Below, in pieces: positions 53,070-62,435 of a stretch of 64,000 nucleotides of DNA. This DNA is from Methanosphaera sp. (lineage in GTDB: Archaea > Methanobacteriota > Methanobacteria > Methanobacteriales > Methanobacteriaceae). Position numbers and translations under genes: made by a program. Location of the stretch: the NCBI RefSeq assembly GCF_022768985.1, contig NZ_JALEKL010000015.1:1-64000 (forward strand), read 5' to 3'. Each line of letters starts with the position of its first letter. The first letter of the stretch is position 1. Under the pieces are notes generated by a model, which did not search any database, was not told the origin of the DNA, and saw only the letters and a program-made list of their open reading frames with translations.

Positions 53070-54302
53070 ATGAATTTCAAAGATAAAAACGTACTAATTA
53101 CAGGAATAAGTGGGTTTGTTGGAGCATACCTTGCAGAAAGACTAGTAAATGAAGGCAGTAATGTTTATGGTATAATTAGAAGAAGAAGTGATGGACAAAC
53201 ACCAGCAAATATTAAAAATCATGAACTTGAAGATAAAATCACACCAATAACAGGAAATCTTAAAGACATAACATCAATAGCAAATGCAATAGATGAAGCA
53301 CAACCAGATTATGTATTCCATCTTGCAGCACAATCATTTGTACCACAATCATTTGACAATCCTGCAGATACAGAACAAAACAATTCAATGGGAACAAGTA
53401 ATCTTCTTGAAGCAATGAGAATGAAAGATTCAGATGCACGTATGATCTTTGCAGGTTCATCAGAAGAATATGGTCTTGTAATATCATCAAAACAACAATA
53501 TGACCATGTAATAGGACAGTATGGAACAATCTTCCCAGATCTTAAGGAAGGTCAAACAAATGAATTACCAATATCTGAAACAAATCCTCTAAGACCAATG
53601 AGTCCTTATGCAGTTTCAAAAGTATATGGAGACTTCCTAACACGTAACTACTACCACTCCTATGGACTTGACACAGTAGTATCAAGAGCATTTAACCATG
53701 AAGGTGCAGGACGTGGAAAAATGTTTGTAACATCAGTTGTTACAAATCAAGTAATGCAACTTAAAATGGGATTATGTGACAAAATCACAATAGGAAATGT
53801 AAATGCATTCAGAGACTGGACACATGTAAATGACATAGTAGATGGATATCTCACACTTGCAACAAAAGCAAACAGTGGAGATGTATACAACCAGGGATCA
53901 ATGAGAACAAACTCAATATTAAGCTATATTCTTTTAAGCTTACAAGAAGCAGGATATAATGTTGAGGAAATTTCCACATTTAATGGAGATAAAAAAATTA
54001 CAGATCCAGCTGCAATTAACAACGATAAATACTATGGTGTAGCATTTGATAAAACAAAAGTAGATTCAATGCTTCTTGATGGTGAAGTTGAATATACAAT
54101 AGAAGATAAAGGAATTATTGTAAAAACAGATAAAGAAGATGTAAAAGTTGAATTTAATGCAGCAAGATTCAGACCAGCTGAAGTACCAATTCTCTTTTCA
54201 AATACAGAAAAAATACAAAAACTTGGTGTTCAACCAAAACATACTGTATCTGACATAATTAAAGATCAACTAAACTTCTTCATTGACAAAGAAAACCAGT
54301 AG
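53070..54302 (+). CDS. NAD(P)-dependent sugar epimerase/dehydratase (GDP-mannose 4,6-dehydratase-like)
   Basis: A 410-residue extended SDR. Seen: GISGFVGAYLAERL, HLAAQSFVPQSF, active-site YAVSKVYGDF (YxxxK), and GRGKMFVTSVV, with RDWTHVNDIVDGY as in GDP-mannose dehydratases. About 60 residues near 310-365 (TDKEDVKVEFN region) are additional compared with the usual ~340-residue enzymes, before the standard RPAEVPILFSNTEKIQKLG end. ATG at 53070 with AAGGGAC upstream. Precise sugar unknown. Confidence 0.85.
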   Translation: MNFKDKNVLITGISGFVGAYLAERLVNEGSNVYGIIRRRSDGQTPANIKNHELEDKITPITGNLKDITSIANAIDEAQPDYVFHLAAQSFVPQSFDNPADTEQNNSMGTSNLLEAMRMKDSDARMIFAGSSEEYGLVISSKQQYDHVIGQYGTIFPDLKEGQTNELPISETNPLRPMSPYAVSKVYGDFLTRNYYHSYGLDTVVSRAFNHEGAGRGKMFVTSVVTNQVMQLKMGLCDKITIGNVNAFRDWTHVNDIVDGYLTLATKANSGDVYNQGSMRTNSILSYILLSLQEAGYNVEEISTFNGDKKITDPAAINNDKYYGVAFDKTKVDSMLLDGEVEYTIEDKGIIVKTDKEDVKVEFNAARFRPAEVPILFSNTEKIQKLGVQPKHTVSDIIKDQLNFFIDKENQ

Positions 54303-54455
54303 AAAAAAAGTGGTGATGAATTAATTTAACATCACACACTACTATTTTTTTTTAATAACTAAAAACTCATTTTTTTTACTATTTTTTATTATTTTTTATT
54401 CAATTTTTTTTATTTTATAGTAGAAATTAAATTTAGAGCATAGGAGTGAAGCATA

Positions 54456-55574
54456 ATGAATATCTGCATTGTAACTGAATACTTTCCACAGTCAAAAGAT
54501 CTTGAAATTAAAGGTGGAGTAGAAGTATGTGCATTTAATGAAGCATCAGAACTATCAAAATATAATAATATTACAGTTATCACATCAAAAGAAACAGATA
54601 AAGATGACTTCTACATAGATGATATACACATTATATGTTGTGGAAGTAAAAGAGGATATACACAGAAAGGCTCATTTATTAAAAGATTAGACTTTATGTA
54701 TCAAGCATATAAAAAGCTACTAACACTAGATGATATTGATATGATAATAGGATATAACTTCATAACATATCCTGTTGCATGGAAAGCATCACGTAAACTC
54801 GATACAAAAATTGCAGCCAGATATCATGATGTATGGATAGGACGATGGATTGATACAATAGGAATAACAGGAATATTTGGAGAAGTAATGGAGAGATACT
54901 TCCTAAGACAAGATGTTGACTTAATACTTCCAGTATCAGACTATACAAAAGATAACTTGAAAAAGTATGTTGATGAGAGAAAACTTAAAACTGTACATAA
55001 CATAGTAGATTTTCCAATTGTAAAATCAGATCCATATGATGCACCTACAATAAGCTGTGTTGCACGACTTGTTGAATATAAAAGAGTTGAAGACTTAATT
55101 CGTGCAGTAGCTATAATTAAAGATACAATTCCTAATATTCAATGTAAAATTATAGGTACAGGACCACAGGATTCATATCTTAAAGATTTAACACAAAAAC
55201 TAGAACTAACAGGTAACATAGAATTTCTTGGATTTGTTGAAAAACATGATGATGTAATGTGTGTTGTAAATTCATCAGATGTATTTGTACTACCAAGTAT
55301 AGTTGAAGGATTTGGAATTGTAATAGTTGAAGCATTATCACTCAGAACACCATTTGTTGCAGCAGAAATTCCACCAGTAGTTGAGGCAAGTGGACGAAAA
55401 GGTGGTTTGTTTTATGAACCTAAAAACTATAAACAATTAGCTGAATGTATTCTTAAATTATTATCAGATAAAGAACTATACAATAAACTTCAAGATGAAG
55501 GATATATTCAATCAAAAAATTATTCAAAAAAAGCTATTGGACTTAAATTAAATGAGATATTTAACAATCTCTAA
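54456..55574 (+). CDS. Family 4 glycosyltransferase
   Basis: A 372-residue GT-B fold glycosyltransferase with the N-terminal EYFPQSKDLEIKGGVE and the C-terminal GT4 signatures: SCVARLVEYKRVEDLI, KIIGTGPQDSYL, LPSIVEGFGIVIVEAL. The ExxxxxxxE motif is present there (EGFGIVIVE). Cytoplasmic or peripheral. It follows the epimerase by 153 bases on the same strand and likely belongs to the same glycan pathway. AGGAGTG precedes the ATG. Confidence 0.9.
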   Translation: MNICIVTEYFPQSKDLEIKGGVEVCAFNEASELSKYNNITVITSKETDKDDFYIDDIHIICCGSKRGYTQKGSFIKRLDFMYQAYKKLLTLDDIDMIIGYNFITYPVAWKASRKLDTKIAARYHDVWIGRWIDTIGITGIFGEVMERYFLRQDVDLILPVSDYTKDNLKKYVDERKLKTVHNIVDFPIVKSDPYDAPTISCVARLVEYKRVEDLIRAVAIIKDTIPNIQCKIIGTGPQDSYLKDLTQKLELTGNIEFLGFVEKHDDVMCVVNSSDVFVLPSIVEGFGIVIVEALSLRTPFVAAEIPPVVEASGRKGGLFYEPKNYKQLAECILKLLSDKELYNKLQDEGYIQSKNYSKKAIGLKLNEIFNNL

Positions 55575-55718
55575 AAAAAAGATTAGTTAGTAATGTATAT
55601 TTTTATAAAGGTTATAATTTCAAAAAAAGGAATTATGAATTGTAGAAATAATACAATCTACAAATTAAACATCTACTTTTCCCTTTCTATTTTTTTGTTG
55701 TATTAAATTTAAATGGTC

Positions 55719-56666
55719 TTATTCATCATCAAGACGATAATACCATTTCATCCATTCTGCAGTCTTTTTAATACCTTCTTCAGGTTTTACTTTAGGATCA
55801 TGTTTAAGATCACGTATAGATTTTGAAAAGTCTATAGTTTTAACTTTTGTTGTGAAAGCTTCAGCTTCCTCATATGTTACAAGAGAATCATCACGACCTG
55901 TTGCCTTTAAAACAAGATCAGAATAATCCTTAATATCCATTTCCCATTCCTGATTTCCACCAATATTGTATGCTTCACCAGGTATGAAGTTGTCAACTAT
56001 GTTTGCAAATGTTGTTGCTGTATCTCCAACATAGTCAATAATTCTTTTATGTCCTTTATATACAGTGTATGGTTTGTTATGAAGAGCAAGATATGTGAAT
56101 TTAGGAATAAAACCACGATATGGTGTGTATTTTTCACCAGGTCCATAACAATTTACAGGTCTTACACGTACAGTTTCAGTTCCATACATTTTCTCTGAAT
56201 TCATACACATAAGCTCACCATCCCATTTACTTATTGCATAATCATTCATCTGGTATGTATCACGAATTGGATTGTTTTCCATAACATCTTCTGACATTAT
56301 ACCATCATAGTCACCATAAACTTCAGCAGATGAAAAGAATATCATACGAAACTTATTTTTTTCCTGTAATCTTATCATATTTTTTGTACCTATAACATTT
56401 GTCTGCCATAGATTTTCATAATATGCTTCACCATTCCAACGACCATACTCAGCAGCAAGGTGATATACATAGTCAAAGTCACCATACTCTTCAAATGTAC
56501 GTTCAAGTTGTCTGTATGATCTTACATCAGTTCTTACATAATCTTCAAGATCATTATTTAATAAGTCTGCTGCTATAACTTCATGTCCTCTACTTCTTAA
56601 TTCCTTAACAAGATTTTGTCCAATAAATCCTGATCCACCTGTTACTAAAATTCGATTAGTTTCCAT
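55719..56666 (-). CDS. NAD-dependent epimerase/dehydratase
   Basis: A 315-residue extended SDR of the nucleotide-sugar epimerase family. Seen: GGSGFIGQNLVKEL, HLAAEYGRW, FFSSAEVYGDYDG, active-site YAISKWDGEL and RPVNCYGPGE. Probable UDP- or dTDP-sugar epimerase. ATG at 56666 with AAGGGTAATAAT upstream. It completes the surface-sugar cluster with GT2, GT4 and the GMD-like gene. Confidence 0.9.
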   Translation of the reverse strand: METNRILVTGGSGFIGQNLVKELRSRGHEVIAADLLNNDLEDYVRTDVRSYRQLERTFEEYGDFDYVYHLAAEYGRWNGEAYYENLWQTNVIGTKNMIRLQEKNKFRMIFFSSAEVYGDYDGIMSEDVMENNPIRDTYQMNDYAISKWDGELMCMNSEKMYGTETVRVRPVNCYGPGEKYTPYRGFIPKFTYLALHNKPYTVYKGHKRIIDYVGDTATTFANIVDNFIPGEAYNIGGNQEWEMDIKDYSDLVLKATGRDDSLVTYEEAEAFTTKVKTIDFSKSIRDLKHDPKVKPEEGIKKTAEWMKWYYRLDDE

Positions 56667-56811
56667 ATTATTACCCTTATATTACTATATAAAAATTATA
56701 TATTTTGTAGTATTAATATTATATGTAGAATAAAAATACAAAAAAACAAAGAAAATCATGAAATAAACTAAAATAATTAAAAATAAATTAAATAGGAGTG
56801 AAAAAAAGTTA

Positions 56812-57648
56812 ATGTTTACAATAGGAGCACACTTATCAATAAATAAAGGATATGAACATATTGCAAATGAAGCATTAAGTATTAATGCAAATACATTCCA
56901 GTTTTTTACAAGAAGTCCAAGAGGAGGTCAGGCAAAACCTCTTAATATGGCAGATGTAGTAGCACTTGCTGGTGTAATGGATGAAGGAGAAATTCCTGTA
57001 ATACTTGCACATGCACCATATATTATAAATCTTGCATCAAAATCAGAAAAAACACGCCAAAATTCATTTGAAATATTTGAAGATGACTTAAAAAGACTTG
57101 ATCAACTACCAAATAACATGTATAACTTCCACCCTGGAAGTCATGTAAAACAAGGAGTAGAAAAGGGTATTGAGTTAATTGTCAAATCATTAAATAAACT
57201 TATACGTGATGATATGAAGACAACAATTCTTCTTGAAACAATGGCAGGAAAAGGAACAGAAATAGGAAGAAAATTTGAGGAATTACAGTCAATCATATCA
57301 AAAGTTGAAAATACAGAAAATCTAGGTGTATGTATAGATACATGTCACATCTATGATGCAGGATATGATATTGTAAATAATCTTGATGGTGTAATTGATG
57401 AATTTGACTCAATTATAGGACTTGACAGACTTAAAGCAATCCATCTTAACGATAGTATCTATGGACTTGAAAGTCATAAGGATCGTCATGCAAGAATTGG
57501 TGAAGGTAAAATTGGACTTGATGCAATTGTTGATATTATAAATCATAAAAAACTCAGAGATCTTCCATTTTATCTTGAAACACCAAATGATACTATCTAT
57601 GGATATAAAGAGGAAATTGATAATTTAAGAAGTTTATATAAAAACTAG
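56812..57648 (+). CDS. nfo: Endonuclease IV
   Basis: A 278-residue zinc AP endonuclease nicking 5' to abasic sites. Metal ligands visible in HAPY, HPGSHV, LLETMAGKGTE, CIDTCHIYDAGYD, HLNDS, DRHARIGEG and LETPND, in standard order. Full length. AGGAGTG upstream of ATG 56812. The ferredoxin-like gene follows after 20 bases, so the two may be co-transcribed. Confidence 0.96.
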   Translation: MFTIGAHLSINKGYEHIANEALSINANTFQFFTRSPRGGQAKPLNMADVVALAGVMDEGEIPVILAHAPYIINLASKSEKTRQNSFEIFEDDLKRLDQLPNNMYNFHPGSHVKQGVEKGIELIVKSLNKLIRDDMKTTILLETMAGKGTEIGRKFEELQSIISKVENTENLGVCIDTCHIYDAGYDIVNNLDGVIDEFDSIIGLDRLKAIHLNDSIYGLESHKDRHARIGEGKIGLDAIVDIINHKKLRDLPFYLETPNDTIYGYKEEIDNLRSLYKN

Positions 57649-57668
57649 ATAAAATAGGAGGCATTAAA

Positions 57669-58316
57669 ATTACACTAACTAGTGAATTTGAAGAATATGC
57701 AAAATCATTAGGCGTAGATAAGATAGCATATACAAGAATTGATCCTGAATATATGACTGATGAAATGTATCCAAATACAATTGTTGGCATAATAAAGATG
57801 GATGATGAACTTCTTGGAGTTGAACCAGATCGTAGTTTAAAACAGAAATATAAACAGTTATATGTTGTATTAACAGACTTAATGGTTAAGTTGTGTGATT
57901 TTATAGAAGATCATGGATATCATACATATATGATTGATCAACTAGATCGTAGAATAAACTTCTCAGTTGTTGCACAAAAGGCAATAATGGGATATATTGG
58001 AAATAATAAGCTTCTAATTACAGAAGATGTAGGGGCAGGACATAAAATTCTATTAATTACAACAGATATGCCATTGCCAAATTGTGATGAAACAATTGAT
58101 GAAATTAAAAATAATGTTACATCAACATGTAAGATGTGTTTTAGATGTGTTAAAAGCTGTCCTGATAATGCATTATATGTTAAAGATGATAAGATATACT
58201 TTGATAAAAACAGATGTATCGGGTATACTCATGGATGTACATACTGTATAGTTAACTGTCCATTCCAGATGGCAGCAGAAGTTAAAAAATTAGCACAACA
58301 AAAACTTGAAGCATAA
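57669..58316 (+). CDS. Iron-sulfur protein with QueG-like N-terminus and 2[4Fe-4S] ferredoxin domain; ATT start
   Basis: The best start is ATT at 57669: AGGAGG at 57656-57661 leaves an ideal 7-base gap, and there is no in-frame ATG, GTG or TTG until ATG 57753. Residues 1-28 before that ATG (SEFEEYAKSLGVDKIAYTRI) match the conserved beginning of epoxyqueuosine-reductase-like proteins, so an ATG start would remove a real domain piece. The 215-residue protein ends with CKMCFRCVKSCPDNAL and CIGYTHGCTYCIVNCP, a two-cluster ferredoxin. It lacks the full cobalamin-binding half of QueG. Electron-transfer role likely, partner unknown. Confidence 0.8.
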   Translation: MTLTSEFEEYAKSLGVDKIAYTRIDPEYMTDEMYPNTIVGIIKMDDELLGVEPDRSLKQKYKQLYVVLTDLMVKLCDFIEDHGYHTYMIDQLDRRINFSVVAQKAIMGYIGNNKLLITEDVGAGHKILLITTDMPLPNCDETIDEIKNNVTSTCKMCFRCVKSCPDNALYVKDDKIYFDKNRCIGYTHGCTYCIVNCPFQMAAEVKKLAQQKLEA

Positions 58317-58455
58317 ATTGGGGGGGGGAATTATATTTTTTCTCCAATTATTCTATTTTTTTTAAATAATTTTTACTAATTTTTTTCTATATATAAATTT
58401 TATTTTTTCAAAAAAAGAAAGAATTTAGGGGGTGTTGAATTATACTCTTTTTTTT

Positions 58456-60057
58456 CTAGTTTTTCTTAGATGGCATTGGAATATGCATATTTTCAACATC
58501 AATTTTAAAGATGTGTGGTTGTCTTTTTTTTATTGCAATTTCAACTTTTTCATTTAACTCATCAATTGATTTAATATCATCAGCTTCTATGTTGTATGCT
58601 TCAGCAATCTTTAAAAAGTCAGGGTTATAGTCTAGTTCTACTTCATAGTTTTCATAGTTTGCCATATCCTGCCATTGTTTTATTATTCCCAGATAACTAT
58701 TATTTATTAAAAATATTATTATTGGAAGTTTATATTTACTTATTACTGCAAGTTCTTCCATTGTCATCTGCATTGCACCATCACCTACAGCTGCAAATAT
58801 CACATCATCTGTTGCAAATGCAGCCCCTATACTTGCTGGTATTGAATATCCCATTGGTCCAAATCCTCCAGGAAATAGGAGTTGGGAGTGTTTTGATAGT
58901 TTTGTATACATTGTAAAGTATGTGGTTGTAGTTCCTGCATCTAGTGTTATTGTTGTATTTTCATCAGCTTTTTGGATTATATTTCGTATTACAACTTCAG
59001 GGTTGAGTTTTTCAGTATCAGCAAATGTTGTTTTTTGTTTGTTTTCATCTACTTTTGCTATTTTTTGAATCCATTCACATGGTGCTTTGTGTACATTTTT
59101 ATTGTTTAATTCAATGAGTACTTCTTTTATGTTGTATTGGTAGAATTGTTCACATCTTTTATGGTCTTTGTTTGTATTTATTTGTATTATGTTGTCTGTT
59201 TTTATTGTTGATGTTGTTCTCTCTGATAGTTTACATCCCATTGCAATTATTAGATCTGCATTTTCTGATGCCATGTCTGATTTTTTTGTTCCCCTGTTTC
59301 CTATCATTCCAAGGTTTCTTGGATCATCTTCTGGTATTATTCCTCGTCCATGGAATGTTGTTGTTATTGGTATGTTTGTTTTATCTATAAATTCATTTAA
59401 CTGAGCAATTGCATCTGCATAAATAATACCAGAACCTACAATTATTAATGGTCTTTTTGATGTATTTATCTGTTTAATAATTCCATTAATATCACTTGGT
59501 TGTGGTTGTTTTATTTTTCTACTTTTAATAATCTTGTGATCAACATTACGTCCCATAAATTGAACATTTTTTGATACATTTATATGAAATGGTCCTGTAA
59601 TACCAGCCTCTTTATATGCAAATATTTCATCAATACTATTTTGTAACTTCTCAGGAGAATTACACTGATATGACTTAACAGTAATAGGATTAAAAACACC
59701 ATTAATATCAATATCCTGGAATGCATCCTGACCTTTAATATCAGATGCAACATCACCTGTAAGAACAATGAGTGGAACACTATCTTTATATGCAGCAGCA
59801 AGACCCATAGTAAGATTCATAGCACCAGGACCTGCTGTTGCAAGACAAACACCATAATTACCAGTAACTCTTGCATAAGCATCAGCTGCATGAATTGCTG
59901 CCTGTTCATGACGCATAAGAATATGTTTAATCTTAGATTTACGAAGTGCTTCATAAATTCCAAGAACCTGTTCACCAGGATATCCAAAGACATATTCTAC
60001 ATCATTATCTTCAAGAGTTTGAATTAAATACTCTGCTTTATTTTCTATATTTTCCAT
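58456..60057 (-). CDS. Acetolactate synthase large-subunit-like ThDP enzyme
   Basis: A 533-residue thiamine diphosphate enzyme. Seen: FGYPGEQVLGIYEAL, catalytic glutamate in MRHEQAAIHAADAYARVTG, FAD-contact regions, GDGAMQMTMEELAV (ThDP-Mg) with NNSYLGIIKQWQ. These match acetohydroxyacid synthase IlvB. No ilvN regulatory subunit gene is adjacent, so it could be a second, specialised enzyme of the IlvB family. ATG at 60057, GGGAG about eight bases upstream. The dUTPase gene sits 21 bases upstream, same strand. Confidence 0.85.
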   Translation of the reverse strand: MENIENKAEYLIQTLEDNDVEYVFGYPGEQVLGIYEALRKSKIKHILMRHEQAAIHAADAYARVTGNYGVCLATAGPGAMNLTMGLAAAYKDSVPLIVLTGDVASDIKGQDAFQDIDINGVFNPITVKSYQCNSPEKLQNSIDEIFAYKEAGITGPFHINVSKNVQFMGRNVDHKIIKSRKIKQPQPSDINGIIKQINTSKRPLIIVGSGIIYADAIAQLNEFIDKTNIPITTTFHGRGIIPEDDPRNLGMIGNRGTKKSDMASENADLIIAMGCKLSERTTSTIKTDNIIQINTNKDHKRCEQFYQYNIKEVLIELNNKNVHKAPCEWIQKIAKVDENKQKTTFADTEKLNPEVVIRNIIQKADENTTITLDAGTTTTYFTMYTKLSKHSQLLFPGGFGPMGYSIPASIGAAFATDDVIFAAVGDGAMQMTMEELAVISKYKLPIIIFLINNSYLGIIKQWQDMANYENYEVELDYNPDFLKIAEAYNIEADDIKSIDELNEKVEIAIKKRQPHIFKIDVENMHIPMPSKKN

Positions 60058-60078
60058 GTAACTCTCCCATAAATTAAG

Positions 60079-60543
60079 TTATCGCTTCTCTTGATATGAA
60101 CCTGAATATTGGCCAGATCCATCAACTTTAAATACAACAGCCTGAGCTATTCTTTCACCTTTTTTAAGCTTATAATCATATTCACCATTATTTACAACCA
60201 TAAATTGAAGTGTACCATAAAATCCAGGATCTCCAACTGCTGTATGTACAGATATAAAAGAACGTAGAAGTGTAGATCTTGGAAGATATAACATTGTATA
60301 TCCTACAGGGATTTGAATTTTACCTTCAATTGTAACACTATATGCACATTTAGATTTTAGTGTATATACATCATCTTCATCACATTGTAGTTCTTCAATT
60401 TCTGGTAAGTTTTTAACATCATCAATTAATGAACCCTCAGATGTTTGCTTAAATACTTTATCAACACGAAGATCAATACCTGATGGTTGTATTGTATCTT
60501 TAAATTCTGGGAATAATTTAATTAATTCTTCTTCACCTAACAT
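60079..60543 (-). CDS. dut: dUTPase / dCTP deaminase family, archaeal type
   Basis: A 154-residue trimeric nucleotidohydrolase. Seen: QPSGIDLRVDKVF, LPRSTLLRSF, VGDPGFYGTLQFMVVNN and KKGERIAQAVVF. The archaeal dUTPase and dCTP deaminase share this fold; the short length favours the dUTPase branch over the ~200-residue bifunctional Dcd. It limits uracil in DNA. ATG at 60543, AAGGAAA upstream. Confidence 0.88.
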   Translation of the reverse strand: MLGEEELIKLFPEFKDTIQPSGIDLRVDKVFKQTSEGSLIDDVKNLPEIEELQCDEDDVYTLKSKCAYSVTIEGKIQIPVGYTMLYLPRSTLLRSFISVHTAVGDPGFYGTLQFMVVNNGEYDYKLKKGERIAQAVVFKVDGSGQYSGSYQEKR

Positions 60544-60697
60544 AAAAAATATTTCCTTCTAAATTATTTTATTTTATTTTATTATATATCTAGTATTAAT
60601 TATTTTTATCATTAATTTTATTTAATATTAATATTAAATCATATACATATAGTAACTTTTTATAAAAGTAATAAAATATAATGGGAGAATAACTATC

Positions 60698-61558
60698 GTG
60701 AAACCATTAAATGAATTAATAGGCCTATTTTTACGTGGACTTCTAATGGGTACATCAGATATTATGCCTGGAATATCAGGAGGAACAATAGCTCTTATCA
60801 CAGGTATATATGACAGACTAATAGGTGCAATAAGTAATATTAAATTCAGATTTATAAAACCCCTACTTAAGGGAGATATAGGTGGATTTAAAACTAAGCT
60901 ACTAGAAGATATTGACTTTGAATTTTTCATACCACTAGGTCTTGGAATAGCAATAGCAATGCTTTTAATGTCAGGTGTAATAACCTTCCTACTTAATGAC
61001 TATGCAGCATTTACATATTCATTCTTTGCAGGATTAATACTTGCATCAATATTTATATTATACAATCAACTAGATGCATTTAATATAAAGGCAATTGCAA
61101 TAACTGTAATATTTACAATACTATCATACATATTCATAGGATTAAATCCAGTACAAGCATCACATACACTGCCAGTACTATTTATATCAGGATTTATAGG
61201 AATATGTGCAATGCTACTTCCAGGAGTTTCAGGATCATCACTACTTCTAATACTTGGACAGTATGAATATGTAATAAATGCTGTACATAACCTTTCAATT
61301 GTAGAAATTGGAGTATTTGGAGTAGGTGCACTTGGAGGATTTATGGGAATGTCAAGAGTAATAAAATATTTACTCACAAACCATAAAGTAGCAACAGTAG
61401 CAGCACTAATTGGAATAATGCTAGGATCAATGAGAATACCATTTAGTAAAATTGTAGGAGTATCATTAATACCACTTCTTATATGTATAGCACTACTAAT
61501 TGTTGCAATGATAATAGTATTAGCAATAGAATCAAAATCAAACAATAAACTAATATAA
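60698..61558 (+). CDS. DUF368 membrane protein, polyprenyl-phosphate transporter type
   Basis: A 286-residue membrane protein with about nine helices. Two family signatures are visible, MPGISGGTIALITGIYDRL and LLPGVSGSSLLLILGQYE, the inverted-repeat PGxSG segments of DUF368. Bacterial members have recently been shown to return undecaprenyl-phosphate across the membrane; an archaeal counterpart would recycle dolichyl-type carrier. GTG at 60698 with GGGAG about 10 bases upstream. The methyltransferase gene follows after 31 bases. Confidence 0.88.
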   Translation: MKPLNELIGLFLRGLLMGTSDIMPGISGGTIALITGIYDRLIGAISNIKFRFIKPLLKGDIGGFKTKLLEDIDFEFFIPLGLGIAIAMLLMSGVITFLLNDYAAFTYSFFAGLILASIFILYNQLDAFNIKAIAITVIFTILSYIFIGLNPVQASHTLPVLFISGFIGICAMLLPGVSGSSLLLILGQYEYVINAVHNLSIVEIGVFGVGALGGFMGMSRVIKYLLTNHKVATVAALIGIMLGSMRIPFSKIVGVSLIPLLICIALLIVAMIIVLAIESKSNNKLI

Positions 61559-61589
61559 AAAATAATAATAAATAATTAAGATGATATGA

Positions 61590-62267
61590 ATGGCAAATTT
61601 AAAACAACACTTTAATAATGCAGCAGAAGAATATGATTCACAGATAAATAAAACTGTACTATGTTATGATGACATGTTAGATGCATTAGTTAATGCAATA
61701 CCAGATGAAAAAGAAAATCCAAGAATACTTGATCTTGGATGTGGAACAGGTAATGTATCACTAAGAATTCTTGAAAAATTTCCAAATGCAAAAATAACAT
61801 GTTTTGATATATCAGATAAAATGATAGAACATGCAAAAGAAAAACTTCAAGACTATGATGTAGAATTTGTAATAGGTGATTTTACAATAATTGACATTAT
61901 AGATAAATACGATGTAATAGTATCATCACTAGCACTTCATCACATAAAAACAGATGATGAGAAAAAACACATGTATCATCACATCTATGAAGCATTAGAT
62001 GAAGGTGGAGTATTCTATAATGCAGATGTAATAAAAGCAAACAGCAACTACAATGCAAAACTAAATCATAAAATAGAAAATGAGTACATGCAATCAAAAC
62101 AACTTCCAGAAGATGAAATGCAAAACTATCATGATAAAAGAGATGATAATGATCATCCAGCAACACTCATGACACACCTTAGACTACTCCAAGAGGTAGG
62201 ATTTAAGGAAATTGATGTAATATGGAAGTACTACTCAAATGCAGTATATGGAGCAGCAAAAAAATAA
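61590..62267 (+). CDS. Class I SAM-dependent methyltransferase
   Basis: A 225-residue methyltransferase. Seen: LDLGCGTGNVSLRIL (SAM loop), FDISDKMIEHAKEKL and SSLALHHIKTDDEK, like the UbiE/Trm-type small-molecule methylases. Substrate unknown. It follows the DUF368 gene by 31 bases and probably shares its transcript. A TTAACCACC element and T-tract directly follow the stop at 62268-62290. Confidence 0.9.
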   Translation: MANLKQHFNNAAEEYDSQINKTVLCYDDMLDALVNAIPDEKENPRILDLGCGTGNVSLRILEKFPNAKITCFDISDKMIEHAKEKLQDYDVEFVIGDFTIIDIIDKYDVIVSSLALHHIKTDDEKKHMYHHIYEALDEGGVFYNADVIKANSNYNAKLNHKIENEYMQSKQLPEDEMQNYHDKRDDNDHPATLMTHLRLLQEVGFKEIDVIWKYYSNAVYGAAKK

Positions 62268-62290
62268 TTAACCACCTTCTTCTTTTTTTC
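62268..62290 (+). terminator. Transcript-end element TTAACCACC plus T-tract
   Basis: TTAACCACC at 62268-62276 followed by TTCTTCTTTTTTT. Its exact complement GGGTGGTTAA lies at 6120-6129, 33294-33303, 36722-36731 and 50995-51004 after leftward genes, so the orientation follows transcription. Confidence 0.55.
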
Positions 62291-62435
62291 TAATTTTAAT
62301 TTTTTAAATAATAAATAAAATTTAATATAATTTACTCAAATTTTAAAAAAATAGATCTCTCTAAAATCATATAAAAAAAAATAAAATGTGAAAAGGGGTT
62401 TATGTGGGGATTATTGTTTATAGTTTCCTTTTTAT

